A DNA stretch of 64,000 bases from Euryodendron excelsum (GCA_033060915.1 CM065382.1:6563501-6627500); one strand, 5' to 3'; positions 13,401 through 26,372 are shown, numbered from the stretch's first letter. The notes: generated by a model not told the origin, from the letters alone. Made by a program: numbers and translations.

Positions 13401-16400
13401 GAGCAATTTGGTGGACGCCCAGATATATTGAACAAGAATCTATCTGAATTTTGTACCATGGTACACAATTTATTTTCAAACTACTAAAAAAAGGAGAGTA
13501 ATGATATAATGAAACGAGAGCAATTTGATGAAAGTTGTCAAAGGCAGCACATCATAGTTCTATATAGTGTACCCCAGAAAAACAACAACATGCAAGATGT
13601 GCAGCATGACTCAACCATAAAGAATGCTCTCTCAAACTATTGTTTCGCATAGAAGAGATCTGGTTCAAGGTCATAAACTATAATTTCCTATGATCATAGA
13701 AATTCATTTCACCAGGACCACCAAGGATGCTGCCTAGTATGGCAGCTTCCTACATTAAAAGAAATAACAGTAACTACGGCAATCAATTTTCATAAATTTG
13801 ACTAACAAAAAATCAAGCAAACCAAAACATAATTCCAATTAATTTTTCGGTACAGAACTCCATCAAGCAGACTGAATAAATGAATAAATACCAATAGCCA
13901 CTTTTAGTTGTAAGGGGCAATATAATCTCTGGTTTTTGCATTAGATATGCACAATTTTGACTTTTGCAAGTGTCAGGATTTTCTTTTAACATTTTATGCT
14001 ATAGTAGGCCAACATCTATTCTAAAAATTTGTATATCATAAGCTGTACATTCCAATTCCAACATGTTTTTCCATTATTCCTAGTCTTTTTGCAGCCTTTT
14101 TATAAGCAAAAACAATGGTACATGGATATTGCATCTCCAGCATATCATACAACATGGAGTTAGGTTCCCACTTTTTATTTTCTTTGATAAGACGGTACCA
14201 ATATCTAGATGTTTTCACCTCAAAGTTTGAATTGGAGCACAATAAGAACTTTTGACTGTCTATTGAACAGCACCCTCAACCGTCCATCGAAGCATTATTC
14301 ACTGGTGTTTCCAAGCTCTAAACTTGTTGAAAATGTTATATGCATGCCTAACTCAGTCAAGATAACTGATAGTCATGGTTTTGTGAAACATTGCATGGTT
14401 ATAATTACAAGATACATTGAAGAGAGCTAGTGAAACCCCAGCGCCAACTGGTCAACATACTGACATCTTTCAATGAACTAAGTGATATTAATAAGATTTT
14501 ACGTTTATGAACCATTCCTCTAAACATGTGCAATAAGATGGTTATTATCACTTTATAAAACATAAAAGTAATCCAACGGAATGAGATAAGCACAAAGCTC
14601 ACTCACTTGACGGCTTCAAAAGTCCAGAACTTCGTGGAAGAGATTAATGAGGTTTGGGAAAATCAATAGGCAGCCCAAAGAGAGGGGGGGAAAGGGGCTG
14701 TTTGACAAATTGAACGAGTTTGACATGAATGGGTAGCACTAACGTGATCAACCCAACCCCAACCACTTATTGACAAAGATAAAAGTAGCAATGCAGTATT
14801 TTCTTTAACATTCAATGAGAAGTTGAGAAGCTTGTAAAATTAAGAGTATGTCCCATACCAATGGCAGGAGTGTATGTTGAGGATTGCAACAAGACTTCTG
14901 GTGCTCGGTACCTTACACAAGGATATAATGTGAACATAAAATGTGACAAATTACTATATACACCTCCACCCCCACACAGAAAAAAAACACACCTCCACCC
15001 CCACACAGAAATTTGCCGTCCCCTCATCATTTGGTAAAGATTATATTCCTGGAGAGATAAAGTCCGGATTCAAGTATAAGCAAATCAAAATTCATATTTG
15101 TAGGAGTTTTATCAATCTCAAAATTTCAGATCAAGATACAACAGCCTATGAAAAAGGTCATGAGATAAAATATTTTTTTATAAATATAATTGCATTAGTT
15201 ATCATGACGATCCCTAATCCCATCCACCACAAAAATGACAAGACAACATAATGCATGTGTCTCCATTCACACTGGTAAAAAAAAAGTGAAAAACTTTGAT
15301 CAAACTTTTTCTCAGAATTCATTTCTCTAAAATTAGCTACAGCACACGTCACACAACATAATTAGGTAATGGCTACCCATGGAACAAGTTTACAACCTTA
15401 GTACATATTAGGTATTTCTTACATAAGTGTTTACAGAACTAATCAACCAGAGACAAGCCTCCTGCCAAACAATGTCTTCTAGTAAAACAGAGAAAGCCAA
15501 GATTACTATGAGAGATTTAAAGGATTGAAGAGCAAATAGGGACAGAATGAACCTGTATTTTCTATTAGAAGATGTTGAATGTACGTATACACAAGAGAAA
15601 CCAGACATCAAATTGACTCTTATGGTCTAAAAAATGCTTATTCAAGGAAAAAATGGAATGCATCGCTAATGACATAGTTAAACAACTTTTGTGGAAGCAA
15701 TAGTTTTTCGAGGTCCCTATTCAGGCACCAAGGAAGACATTTAGATGATAGCTTGCCCAAACATTGTAACAGAGCAAATTTTGGTAGCCAATACCAATAC
15801 GAAAAGAAACATGGTTGCTTCTGGAAATCAGCTGCAGAAATCCTGGACGGCCAAACTGGAAAAATAAAAATGTTCACCAATTACAGCATACTTCCAGTTA
15901 GATATATTGACGCTAAACACATCCAGCTTTCAACTTGTTACTCCCAGCAGCAGGCTAAAGGAAATCCACCACTCTTAGATTCAATTTATCAGAGACAATA
16001 AATAGAATCAGTAAGTGAAGCATTTAAAACACAAGGCAACAATATTGTACGAATTGATGAAGAGAAACTGCATTAAGAAAGTCCAAAAATTCAACTAAAG
16101 ATCTCATCATAACTAAATATTATGCTGTGCATCATGTTTTAAGTCAATTATTATGTGAAGAAAACATATAAAAAAAACAAGCCTGCCAAAGAACTTGGAA
16201 TTTTTGCCAACACAAAACAATTGAAAATACCACAAAGGGCCAAATCATACCATGTAGTCAAATATAAAGAACAGCTCATTGTTTTCCCTCACAATCTCCT
16301 TCAACTTTATGATGTTAGGATGATTCAATTTACGGAGGGACTGCCAAAGTAAAAGAAAACAAAAACAATGTTATCCTGTGTAGTAGTTCATAAACAAGTG

Positions 16401-17604
16401 AGTTTAACTGAGATAAGTATAAAACATGCACCATGCAACCATTTAAAGGGTAGCATGGTCACGTACCTTAACTTCTCGTAGATTCACACATTCTTCCCAG
16501 GAATAGAATTTTCTCTTCATTTTCTTTACTGCAACCTGTGGTGAATCCAACCAATCTTCAAATATATGCCAGCCACAATTAACATAACATGGAAGGTAAT
16601 TCTCCACCATGTACATAAGTTCAAAAGACAAATAAGTGGGCCAGATGGGAGAACAGAAAATTGCAGAATGATCAAACACTGAATGAAAAAGGTGGGCCAA
16701 CAAAAATAAGATCACTCCCAAAAGGTGAAAAAGGGAAATGAATCTAGAAAGATTCAGCCAGGAAGCACAACACATCACCTCTTGATTGTCAAGTAAACAT
16801 GAATGTAATTCAAGGGAAAAATTAGTGTGACAAATAAGCCAAAAAAGTCATGCCCAGGTGCAACTGTCTCAAATGACTTCCAATTGAGCCACCTTTGTTT
16901 GAAGGAGAAAATCACAAAAGAGCACCACAAAAGTCATCTTATGTCCAGATTCTTTAACCAGAGGCTCAATTAAGTCACTTTTCAATATGTCGGTTCATAA
17001 ACAGATATGAGCTTTAGTTTTATTTTTTCAGTTAGAGACACAACCCAATTAATTACCATGTGTTTCATGTTTAAGCTAACATATAATTAAGTTTTTACAA
17101 GAGCACAAAATTAGAAAAACAGATTCAAGATTGGCCAAATAAACATCTACTGAAGAACACCCAAAAACGGCACTGATCAAACAAGTACAATAAGCTACCT
17201 ATTTGACGTCACCTAGTTGCAAAATTCTGCATAGCTACACATGTACCAGTATATGCTCTAGATATTATTCTGCATGCTTATTGTGTTTGCTCTAAACTCC
17301 ATGATTACCTTTAACACTTCATGCCAAAACTTTTACAACAGCCCCCTAACTTGTACAAAGAAGAATAACACATAATAAACATGGAAGGAATGATTTGCTC
17401 AAGTAAAGTATATCACTTACAATCTCAGATGTTTCCCTATCAATAGCTTTATAAACACTGCCACAGGTACCGTCTCCAAGTTCCTCCAAAAGTTTATACC
17501 TGAAAAAACCATGCACCAGAACAAACAAGCATAAGGATCAGGAAAAGGAAAGAGCCAATGATTTTATGAAGTTAAGATCAATAACAAAAAACTCACCTTT
17601 CCAT
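6009..17604 (-). CDS. MHK: MHK/CDKF-type Ser/Thr protein kinase gene; catalytic-core exon(s) not found
   Basis: Coding exons in transcript order: 17597-17604, 17421-17499, 16467-16535, 16251-16340, [gap], 14859-14911, 12915-12981, 12435-12543, 12269-12334, 12079-12147, 11936-11996, 11732-11836, 8753-8787, 8566-8611, 7504-7579, 6009-6147. All have GT/AG borders, and phases join except at the gap. The first 82 residues carry the glycine loop GDGTCGSV (11-18), the ATP-binding Lys in VAVKK (Lys33) and the C-helix Glu in NLREVK (Glu50). After the gap come [33 protein letters not shown] and the MHK-specific tail ([38 protein letters not shown]). These match Arabidopsis MHK (At4g13020), related to MAK-type kinases. 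HRDLKPEN and DFG are absent between 16250 and 14912. Exon 4 ends in phase 0 while the next needs two bases, so exonic sequence of length 3n+2, about 80 codons, is missing. As sequenced it cannot encode an active kinase; an assembly collapse is the alternative. Confidence 0.85.
6949..7228. mobile_element. hAT/Tourist-like miniature element in the last MHK intron
   Basis: The left end TGTTTGGTTCATGGGTTTGG, followed by an AGGGAAAAGGAAAAG block, is mirrored on the other strand at the right end (TGTTTGGAACTTGGATTTGG then AGGGAAAAAGGAAA). The terminal inverted repeat is about 40 bp and roughly 80 percent identical, and the body is non-coding. No clear target-site duplication was seen, so the superfamily is open. 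Confidence 0.55.
7446..7490. repeat. (AG)n microsatellite beside an MHK splice donor
   Basis: About 22 uninterrupted AG units on the plus strand. On the gene's strand this is a CT run starting about a dozen bases after the GT donor of exon 7504-7579. Confidence 0.95.
9124..10770. mobile_element. hAT-like inverted-repeat element interrupted by an LTR-like insertion
   Basis: The left end is CTATGTTACC (9124) and the right end its inverse GGTAACATAG (10761-10770). Next to the right end is GAAGAGTCC, and the inner left part (10461-10500) reads CCTAGACTCC and GGAGTCCGGG. Both fit the plant fold-back family with CTATGTTGCTCGGACTC-type ends. The flanks GATTCCGT (9116-9123) and GGTTCCGG (10771-10778) are a plausible 8-bp target-site duplication with two mismatches, as for hAT elements. 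It lies in the MHK intron between exons 11732 and 8787. Confidence 0.55.
9134..10457 (+). mobile_element. Solo LTR-like insertion (Ty1/copia-type suspected) nested in the inverted-repeat element
   Basis: It begins TGTGTTAGGGATTTATAC and ends near CCGGATCGTGAAAAATTCC then ACAG, a layout typical of plant copia LTRs. A promoter-like CTATATATAAACACTC lies at about 10111-10126, followed by a leader-like stretch. No internal retrotransposon domain and no second LTR are present. The flanking TTACC/CAACC pair is only a weak target-site duplication, so exact ends are uncertain. Confidence 0.5.
14960..15010. repeat. Two-copy short tandem repeat in an MHK intron
   Basis: ACACCTCCACCCCCACACAG occurs twice about 28 bp apart, just upstream (on the gene's strand) of exon 14859-14911. 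It looks like a simple replication-slippage duplication. Confidence 0.8.
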
Positions 17605-18824
17605 TATTACAATTGCGGTGGGTGATAAGTCAAAGTTTCTTCAATGGACTTCTAACCTCCAAACAGAGGTTTCTACACTGGCAACACATTGTTTTTCATT
17701 TCCTTGTAGAAGTATATCAGTGCCAAAATGGGGCATAAAATACAAGATGTCACTAAAAACCCACTTCTCATTGCTGAAGAGATTAAACAGTGACCAAAAA
17801 ATCATCAACATGCTTGAATGCAGCCTCTACAAGCTGCAATCAACTGGTATCATCTAAAAATGACTGTTGTAATCTGCAAAACCTCCACCGTAACTTCAGT
17901 AAATGAGGAGTTCAACTTAGTCCAAAAAAATCTGCAAAACATCAACGCATTTTGCTTCCACTCACCTCAAAGGATGCCCTTCTGTTAAAAACATTGGGAC
18001 AAATCAGCTATAACTAATAGTAGGGAATTAACAGAAAGCCACCATCTTAAAATCCTCAAATGATATTGAATTACAAGAATGTTAAAACAACAACCCAAAA
18101 TAAAGCGTGAAATGGGAGCCAGGCACTTAATTAAGAAATGGCTCTTCAGATTTTCAAGTAACTGCCAAAATAATATAATGTAAAACAAATGTTTAGACAT
18201 ATTCAATACAATAGAGAGTGAAACTGTCATCAAAATGAATAATACCACTTGAATAAATAGAATATGGAACTATAATAGACTAAGATAGTAACTGATTTAT
18301 CAAAGTTCCAATATATTTTCCTTTTCTCTTTTTTTTTTTTTTTTTTAACTTGAACACTGCCAATGTTAAATTTAGTTGTGACATGACTAAATTTGAGATT
18401 TGTTAAGTTCAAGGACTCTTGAACTTTGCCAAAATAAGACCTACAAATCTAAGGATACAATAAAAAAAACAAAAACAAAAACAAAAAGGGTGGGATACGT
18501 GTAAACAGCCAACAATCATATTCTTCAAATTTAAGTATCAATTAACAGCCACGATGGAAAGAGCAACAAACGCAACCATGGAATGAATTTATCAACGTTC
18601 TTGATTGAAATGAAAAGACCACACACATACATATAGTCATATACACATACCAAAACACTGATAAAACGCCTATCAGGCATTAAAATCGAAAACACTCAAA
18701 ATGCAATTCGAATTACATATAATATACCGATCAGAATATTACACCACCAAACCCTAAAAACTCAAAATTCATAAACATACACAATATTGCATAAAACGCA
18801 GAGATTAAATGAGGTTGAACTCAC

Positions 18825-18990
18825 CATCGATGGAATAAAGATGCTTTCAGATAACAAAGAATGAAGTAGAGAGAGAAAGAAAGAGAGAGTTTAGAGAGAG
18901 ATAAATATTCGGATCAGCAATGTAATAGCGATGTCGTTGAAAACAAGAGAGAGAAAAAGAGTAGAGAGAGAATTAGATTACTGGTGTTGG
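18825..18990 (-). other. Likely non-coding first exon of the MHK-like gene
   Basis: On the minus strand a CT-rich, leader-like stretch (about 18840-18980) ends TTCCATCGATG then GTGAGTTC, a strong splice donor at 18823-18824. The coding start (ATGGAAAG then GTGAGT) lies 1.2 kb downstream in a mini-exon, so a 5'-UTR exon here is expected. The ATG at the donor edge would be an upstream start. The transcription start is not visible. Confidence 0.45.
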
Positions 18991-18999
18991 CATGTAACA

Positions 19000-19886
19000 G
19001 CGAAATCCGCGGAAGAAGCGAAGGAGAAGAAACCAAACAAATATTAAAAAATACTCCAAATAATGTAAAATATGTTTTATTAAATTATATATTTAAGTTA
19101 TTTAACAAAAAAATAAACGAAAAAAATGCTTGGTGGTGGGGAAGGGGCCCGTGGTCCCCGAACGAACAATATTTTGGCTGAATTACGGAAATGTCCATAA
19201 TCTAATTCCATATCAACCGCCATGTTTTTACATATAATGACGATTTTACCCCCCAATAATAGTCTCGTGTCTCTCGTGACTCATGCCCCCGCCTGGCACG
19301 GCCCGGCTAAGCTCGTACCGTGCTGGGCTCAACTTAAACGGGCCGTGCTTGTGCTGGATCCGCACCAGCCTAACGCACACTTCTAATTATGTTTTGCATA
19401 TGATAAAATATTCATTGAAAATGGCCGAAACGTTTAGGTAAGAGATCAAAATAAAATATTAGTGAAATAATAAAATTTTATTATTTATATTAAAACACAC
19501 CGAAACATAAAAAAATACACTAAAGTACAATACTATATACCGAAACAATAAATCATATCAACATGAATTTAAAATTTTTCAGAGAAGATGTACATTTTTA
19601 TTGAAAAAAATACAAAATATTATACCTAAAATGTTAAATATTTTCAAAACGATTCCATTTCCGTGCTAATTGAAATCCTTTGTTGACTACAATAATGACC
19701 AAAGTTACCTGACAAGCGGGAAATCCCAAAAGCATATCTATATTATCAATCACCTTAATGCAGGATATGGAGGACACAACATCAATCACCTTAATGCAGT
19801 AACTATCTGTATATTATGGTTTAAATACATATCAACTTCTTTTTAAGTAAATAAAAACCAGCTGAATGATTCAATATATTGTATTT
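19000..19886. other. Intergenic region between MHK-like and ceQORH genes
   Basis: The stretch is AT-rich apart from about 19280-19380, a GC-rich block (GGCACGGCCCGGC and ACGGGCCGTGC motifs) of a kind that recurs in plant repeats. A 19-bp direct repeat ATCAATCACCTTAATGCAG occurs near 19747 and 19782. No gene is supported. Confidence 0.5.
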
Positions 19887-22800
19887 TTAAGGCTCCACGA
19901 TGATCTTCCCGGTAGCATGACCGTCGATGATCTTGGCCCAGGCATCTTCAGCCTGACTCAGAGGGTATTTCGTGTCGACCACCGTCTTAAGCTTCCCTTC
20001 CTTCACCAACTTAACAAGATAATCAAGGTTCTCACCTTTGGGAATTAAAAGCAGTGGCACCAGCTGCTTCTTAGAGCATGTGAGTTTCTTCAAAGCAAAA
20101 GTCATTATGGCACTAAGACCAGGAGTCAAATCTATTACCTTCCCATTTGCACTCAAATTAGGCTCAAAAGTAGACCAAGGAATGCCCGTGGCGCCATGGA
20201 TGACGGCGTCATATTTCTGGCCGGATGGGCTCTTCAGGGCGGCCCCATCAGGTGTTTTATAGTCAATAACCTCATCGGCTCCTAAGCTTTTCACAAAATC
20301 AATGTTGCGAGCCCCACAAGTGGCTGTCACGTGAGTGTTTCCGAGCTTTGCTAGTTGAACTGCATAGTGACCCACACCGCCGGAGGCAGCCGTGACTAGA
20401 ATATTTTTTCGCGGGCCACTTCTGTCGAGCTTGATCCCAGAAGATTGGGTGAGAGCCTGGTGAGCTGTAAGAGCAGCAACAGGTAAGCCTGCACCTTCGG
20501 CTGCTGATACCTCGGGTGGCCTTGGAACTGTCAGACTCTCCTTAGCAACAGCAAACTCAGCTAGTCCTCCTCCACTCTGTCATTCAATCCCATGAAATAG
20601 TTAACCAACTAGCTACCTGAAAATTCCTTTACTTTTTTCATAATTCAAGGTTCAGAATTCAGCCTAAACAAACTGCTTTTTATACATGCATAAAGTTCAG
20701 TAGCCAATACCATTTCCAGTGTGACATTAACCAATTGCTCCCATTAACCAAAGTGGCAACCTTTTTTTTTTTTTCTTTTCTTTTGGGTGGTGGGGAGGAG
20801 AATCAGAGAATGGCATGATCTTCGCTTAACAGTGAAATAAGGTGATCATAGAGAAAATTGTGTAACTTCAATATGTAATCGTATTCACCATTTATGCTTC
20901 TCCAGTAACCGAGGTAATACCAAAATATTCTCCTTTGGTAAAGAAAATGCTGATCTAAAGTGATATTTTATATCAAATCTTAGTTTTACGATTTTATCTC
21001 TTATTATATGGTTTGCAGAGACTAAGATTAACTAATTGGGAGGTGGATAATGTGTCCGAAATGATAGAGAACACTTAAAAAAGTAATTTGCTCAGCTGAT
21101 CCTCTCCTACAGAAATTGGACCATTTAGGTCCTTGAAGGTTTGCCCTCTCTACTATATCTGATTATTGATAACTCAACTCAACAAAGCCTTTTCCGAACT
21201 ACCAACGTTAAACGAATCCTGTTGGCCATTGCACTCACCTAACTACTTGAAGGTTTGTCCTCTCTATTCATTTTAATGCATTGAGAAATCTTTCAAAACA
21301 CAATGTACTTTAATTTCCGCCCTAAAGCATAGTTCTTCTCTTGGGGGTTATACGTAGTGCTTGAACAGGGAAAAGCATAAGACAAGGAATTCTTTTGCCT
21401 GGTGAGGGAACGAGATGCAAGGCCCAAAGCACAGTAGATCTTTGAGCAGTACCCAGAACCAAATTCTTAGATAACAAATCACTAATGATGTTTTAACACA
21501 CCTTCTAGGCATTCTTTCCAAATCAAAAAAAGGAACATGGTCAAGGTTTTTTCATCAATTAAACACAGAAAATTTTATTGATGAATACAGCAATATATAT
21601 ATTCTTTTGATAAGTGAATAAATATTGAAAAATATATTGAATTTTAACTAAAAAAAAGAAGAGAAAATATAAAAGGTGAGAAGTAAAATCACACATAGTT
21701 GGATATAATAAAATAAAAGAAGAAACACAACTGCTCACCAAAGAAACTAGAGAAATATAGCAGTCACTTCATCTCATGAGTTGAGGTGTATAAAAGGTGA
21801 AAAGGACTGTTAACAAGCCTAGGCTTCTACAAAGCATTTGCCCAACAAGACATCAATTTTATTTGTTTACTGGGTGAATACCACGGGTTAATTTAAAGCT
21901 TCAAGACAAACTGTCTCACCCTGCGGTGAGCCTCAAACATACCTTTTCAGATGTCAGTAGTATTATTCAATGATGTCATCTCCTCATGAAACTTGTGATC
22001 ATTCAAAGCTTTTAAGTTTCAAGCTTGACTTTGCAGATTGGTTAGTAGTGAAGAGATGCATACTAAATAAATAGAAGGTGAACACAGTCCATGAGAACAA
22101 TGATACTTACAAAATGACTGAGCATCGCTACAACTTTGTCACCAGATTTAAAATTCTTGACCCCAGATCCAACCTCCACTACTTCTCCTGCTATATCAGT
22201 AACTGTCTCAACCATAAGAAGAAAAAATTCAGCCCAAAAAGTAACGTCCAACAAAGTTTACTTATAAATACCACAGCTTAACAAACTAACGAATTAACAT
22301 TAGACTTGAGGTATCGACTATCGAGTTAATGAAAAAATTGCATGAGAACTCCCTCTGATGTAAGAATCCTACTGGTTAATAGAACACACTCAATCAGGAG
22401 AAAGAGAAGTTTTCGACTACCTTAACCACGTAGACTCCAATTTATCCTATAGGATAACTCATGAATTATCCACATGTGACAAGGGTATTAAAAAAAAGAC
22501 AAAACTTTCAGATTACATGTGAACTCTAAAATTTGTAATAATCCAAAAGGGTTTTGTATTCCCTTCCAGCTATATCCTGCGTTGCTTTTGACCATTCAAT
22601 CGATTCCAAAAATTCTCACCAATTGGCAAAAGGACAAGCATGTTGGGATCATTTCACAGATAGAGAAAACAATGTGGAAAACTCTCGCTGTAAAGAAAAT
22701 ATACTGCAATGGTTAAAATAGAACAGTTTGGATGTAGAAGGCCCGAAAAACTGCAAAACTCAATTTAAACCCCTCTCCCTATTTAGGAACATTAGGTAAA

Positions 22801-25800
22801 TTTATCTTGGAGATATCATGACATCTGAAAATCAAGGTCATGTTCATTATTCACAATCTCCCCAACAGATATGCCCCAGATAGACCATATTAGCAAGGAT
22901 TTGTGCCACAAAGAGGTTCCTGATGAAAAACATATCCTCGTAATACAGTGATTTTTAGGAACCAAAATTGTCATTTCCTTTTTGTCAAGGACAGAGAACT
23001 TAAGATTCAACGCAACAACAAACAACGACCTTAGAAGTTAAGGCAGGATATAGCTCCACTAGACAAATAACAGATAGGTAAGAATACAAAAGCTCGTAAA
23101 AGAAAAGGTAGACTAAGAGATAATATAGGTATAGATTAAAGACTACATATGTCACCAAACTTACCAGGTATGTGAGGAAATTTCCGTGGAAAAAGAAAAC
23201 GGAGCATGCCTTTCTGAATTTTCCAATCGACCGGATTTAAGCTTGCTGCTTCTAGTTTTAGCAAAACCTCATCCTTTTTTGGAGCAGGAGCAGGAACTTC
23301 AACATGCTGCAGGATACATTATATGCAAATTAAAGCCAATTGATAGGCGAGCAAATTCCTCAATTACTCTGAATCCAACTTTCAAACTACAGGAAGCATT
23401 TATAGGACAATTAAATTATGGATGTGCTCATATACAACCAGCTTTTAGTATTGAACTCCCCAACTATATTTGGAAACCTTTTGGCTGAGTCAAGAATTCA
23501 ACTTCATGCTCTCTACTACTTTTGCTTCCAGAGAATTCAATAACTAAAGCAGAATTAACAAAAAAAGGTTGTCTTTCTTTTCCAGCTTCTAAAACATCTG
23601 CTGTGTTGCTAGGTTTATGAGGCTTCATATGCTTTCGTATCCAACTGGAATCTAAACGTTCAAAATCAAGCAAACACATTTAGATCAAGCAATAAATAAA
23701 AACATACTACAATGGTTGGAAAAAAAGGATAAAAATCTTGTATGGATTGCTTATCATGAAGTTATCGGCCGGCAGGGACGGAACTAGGAATTTTGTTGAG
23801 GGGGGAATCTAAGGTCAAGGTAAAAGATTTTGAATTTTGTTAAGGAGCTAAGATAAAAATTATTAAATTTTGGAAGTTCAAAGTAAATTTCATTTACTAT
23901 TGTTGGAAATTTTTTTGAATTTTGGAAAGTTAAAGGTAAACTTTTTTGAATTTTTTGGAGATAAAGGAAAAAAATTTTGAATTTTGGTAAGTCAAATGAA
24001 AATTTTTAAAAAATTTAAGAGAGGCCAACATACACTATGTTATCAAAAATATTGAAAATCTATAGGGCCTAAGTGGAATTTCGTCAAACATGGACCCCCC
24101 ATGGTCTAAGGATGGTTCCGTCCTTGTCGGCGGACTAGGCATTCCTAGTCCAATCTCACGGCCTTAACCCGTGAAACAAAAGCGGCAGTTCTACAAGATG
24201 TTCCATAAGTGTTTTTGAATGAGTGGAGAACCTGGATTGGAGAATAATCACCCAAGTCTCCAGCAATGTCCTCCAATGTTTCTCCTTAGCAGATTGTATT
24301 TCAAAATGAAGTTTGAACACAGAGGAGGTTTCCTCTCAGTGGATTGTATTTCTTAATGGAGTTTGGATTGGGACTATGTTTGTAATTAGGCATAGTCCAG
24401 TTATAACTAAAGGTTCATACATATGCTAGCATTCTCTCGAATATTTAAGATATAACAAGTTATTCTATTGTCATATAAGAAATTTATAAATCAATTGTGT
24501 GATTGGGGGTCCTCTAAATACAGGCCATTTGACAGATTAAATATTTGTATCCATGTCTCATTCCAAACTTCATATGCACGTCAGCAAAAGGAGGTCTGCT
24601 AAATGACCTATTTCACATGCAAACACTAGCATTGGTATAGTGAGTCGTGCACAGCTTCTAATAGTGAATCCAGACACAATCCGATTATATAGATTAGTAA
24701 GATCTGTCGCCGCTTGTTGAATTACGGGAGTATGGACTATGGAGACATGGCTCACAATGCCTGCAAACTGTGGTGGTTCTTGTGGAAGAGTTTGGATTTG
24801 TTTGTAGTAAGCCTAGGGGATTTTTGGTAACAAACAAGTAAGGGCACTAATTTTTCCTGTTTTCTGCAAGGGATAGATGAATGATCAGCATATTAGAGAT
24901 GCCATGAAAGAAGATTTGAAAGGATTAAATAATCCCAGGCGGTGGGGGGGTAGTTTCGGGATTTGAAACTAAATTAGAAAATTTCCCTCCATCGGATTCG
25001 TAATTCCAGGAATTCATGTCCCAGGATTCTTTATACTGTTATCCCATCCTGCAATAAAAAACTTCAAGCTCTGTATACAGCATTCCTCGGACTTTATAGT
25101 CCTCACTACAAACTAAATACAATGTTAAATTTGTTTCTTAAAGCTACCGAAAGCCCAAAAGAGAGAAAAGGAAAGGAAAGTTTGTGACATGGGGTAATGA
25201 CACAAACTGTGAAGCACTTAGTCCAACCACCTTTTTAGCAGCTATAACTAGCAACATGCATTCTTTTTTCTTTTTGCGCCACATAGCCAGAAGTATCAGA
25301 ATTTTCTCTTATTGCCATCAACAAATTAAATGCCATCTTCAAATTGACCAAGGGACAATCCTCTGCTTCCCCTCCAACCTTAATGGCATAATCTGCTATT
25401 AATTGATCTAAGCTCTATAGGGCTGGGTCCCCATATGGAAAATTTTCCAGCGGGAAGATAGGACCTTTGTTTTTAGGTGCTACTTCCTTTATGATTTTTA
25501 CCCTTCATGATTGTTGGGGTCCCGTAATGTAAGGCTGAAATCAAAGTGGCAGTAGTTTGGTCTACTTTACAAGGGAAGATTTTTCCTCCCCACAACAACT
25601 CACATGGTGTGCAACATAAGCAACTTAGTCCAATGCAATTCTGTAATGGCCTGGAAACCCAATTCGTACGGCAACCACCCTACAAATAGAAAGCTACCCC
25701 ATTTTGCGAGGGGCTATAAAAATAAGAGTTTGGTGTCTAATTTCATTTTTAGCACAAACCCTAAAATCTTCATGTATTCTCCGGAATTCTGAGGATGAGG

Positions 25801-26320
25801 ATGAAATGTAAAAGAATAAAACTTCCAACTGTGCTTATAGTAATTCATAGATGAGAGATTTCTTGGTATATATATAGGTATATATATATATATTCATTTT
25901 ATATATTTATCAGTGAAAAGAAACCCTCATCTAGCATTATCCAGACACAGACCGAGACAATTTACATGATTAATGTTCGTATATAGCAGATGGGGCTTTG
26001 ATACCACACACGACCCATCCTGTCCTGTAACAAAAATCTAGACCGCTTAATTACTATATCCAATATTAAAAGATTTACAGTCAATTGTATATTACCCACA
26101 TCATCCTTGAAGGTTCTTGAATTCAATACTTTCCATAAAGAATACTGAAAAGTAAAAACTCACGGAACCCATCAAAGGTTTAGAAATGATAAGGGGAAAA
26201 ATAAGAGAAAGAGAAGAAAAGAAACGTTCAGAAGTATGTGAAAACTGAAATTACCTTCAAACCGGCAGGTCCGCCTCCGTAACAGTCGTACTGAACTGCA
26301 TGCATGAGCTTCCCGGCCAT
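19887..26320 (-). CDS. CEQORH: Chloroplast envelope quinone oxidoreductase homologue (ceQORH), intact
   Basis: Four exons join in phase: 26255-26320, 23165-23306, 22111-22202 and 19887-20576, giving 329 residues, the same as the Arabidopsis protein At4g13010. The family is NADPH-dependent quinone/reactive-carbonyl oxidoreductases of the medium-chain dehydrogenase superfamily, zinc-independent, bound to the inner chloroplast envelope and imported without a cleavable transit peptide. Visible features: N-terminal MAGKLMHAVQYDCYGGG, SLNPVDWKIQKG and EVVEVGSGVKNFKSGDKV; the nucleotide-binding stretch NILVTAASGGVGHYAVQLAK with Rossmann AASGGVG; then GARNIDFVKSLGADEVIDYK; and the C-terminal GHATGKIIVEP. 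The start at 26320 (MAGKL) is the family start; an in-frame ATG two codons upstream is less likely. Introns are 0.9-2.9 kb, and the first carries a hAT-like element. No disabling change is seen. Confidence 0.95.
23773..24126. mobile_element. hAT-like miniature element in ceQORH intron 1
   Basis: The left end CAGGGACGGAAC is matched on the other strand by the right end CAAGGACGGAAC. The body is AT-rich with repeated GAATTTTG motifs and no coding capacity. The flanks TCGGCCGG and TCGGCGGA resemble an 8-bp target-site duplication with small changes. Ends of the GACGGAAC/GGCGGAGCC type are common in plant hAT derivatives. Confidence 0.6.
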
Positions 26321-26372
26321 ATTCATACACAAAATGAAGATTATGAAGATTTCAGATAGAGGAAATATAAGA

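Noticed and set aside
15638..15880. Minus-strand frame with [11 protein letters not shown], faintly like a kinase catalytic loop
   Set aside because: The residues around it do not follow MHK, the Lys-Pro-Glu-Asn core is not kept, no splice borders fit, and no DFG follows in frame. It is most likely chance.
19887..20375. Separate 162-residue ORF starting MGHYAVQ
   Set aside because: It is the 3' part of the last ceQORH exon; the reading frame continues upstream to the acceptor at 20577-20578.
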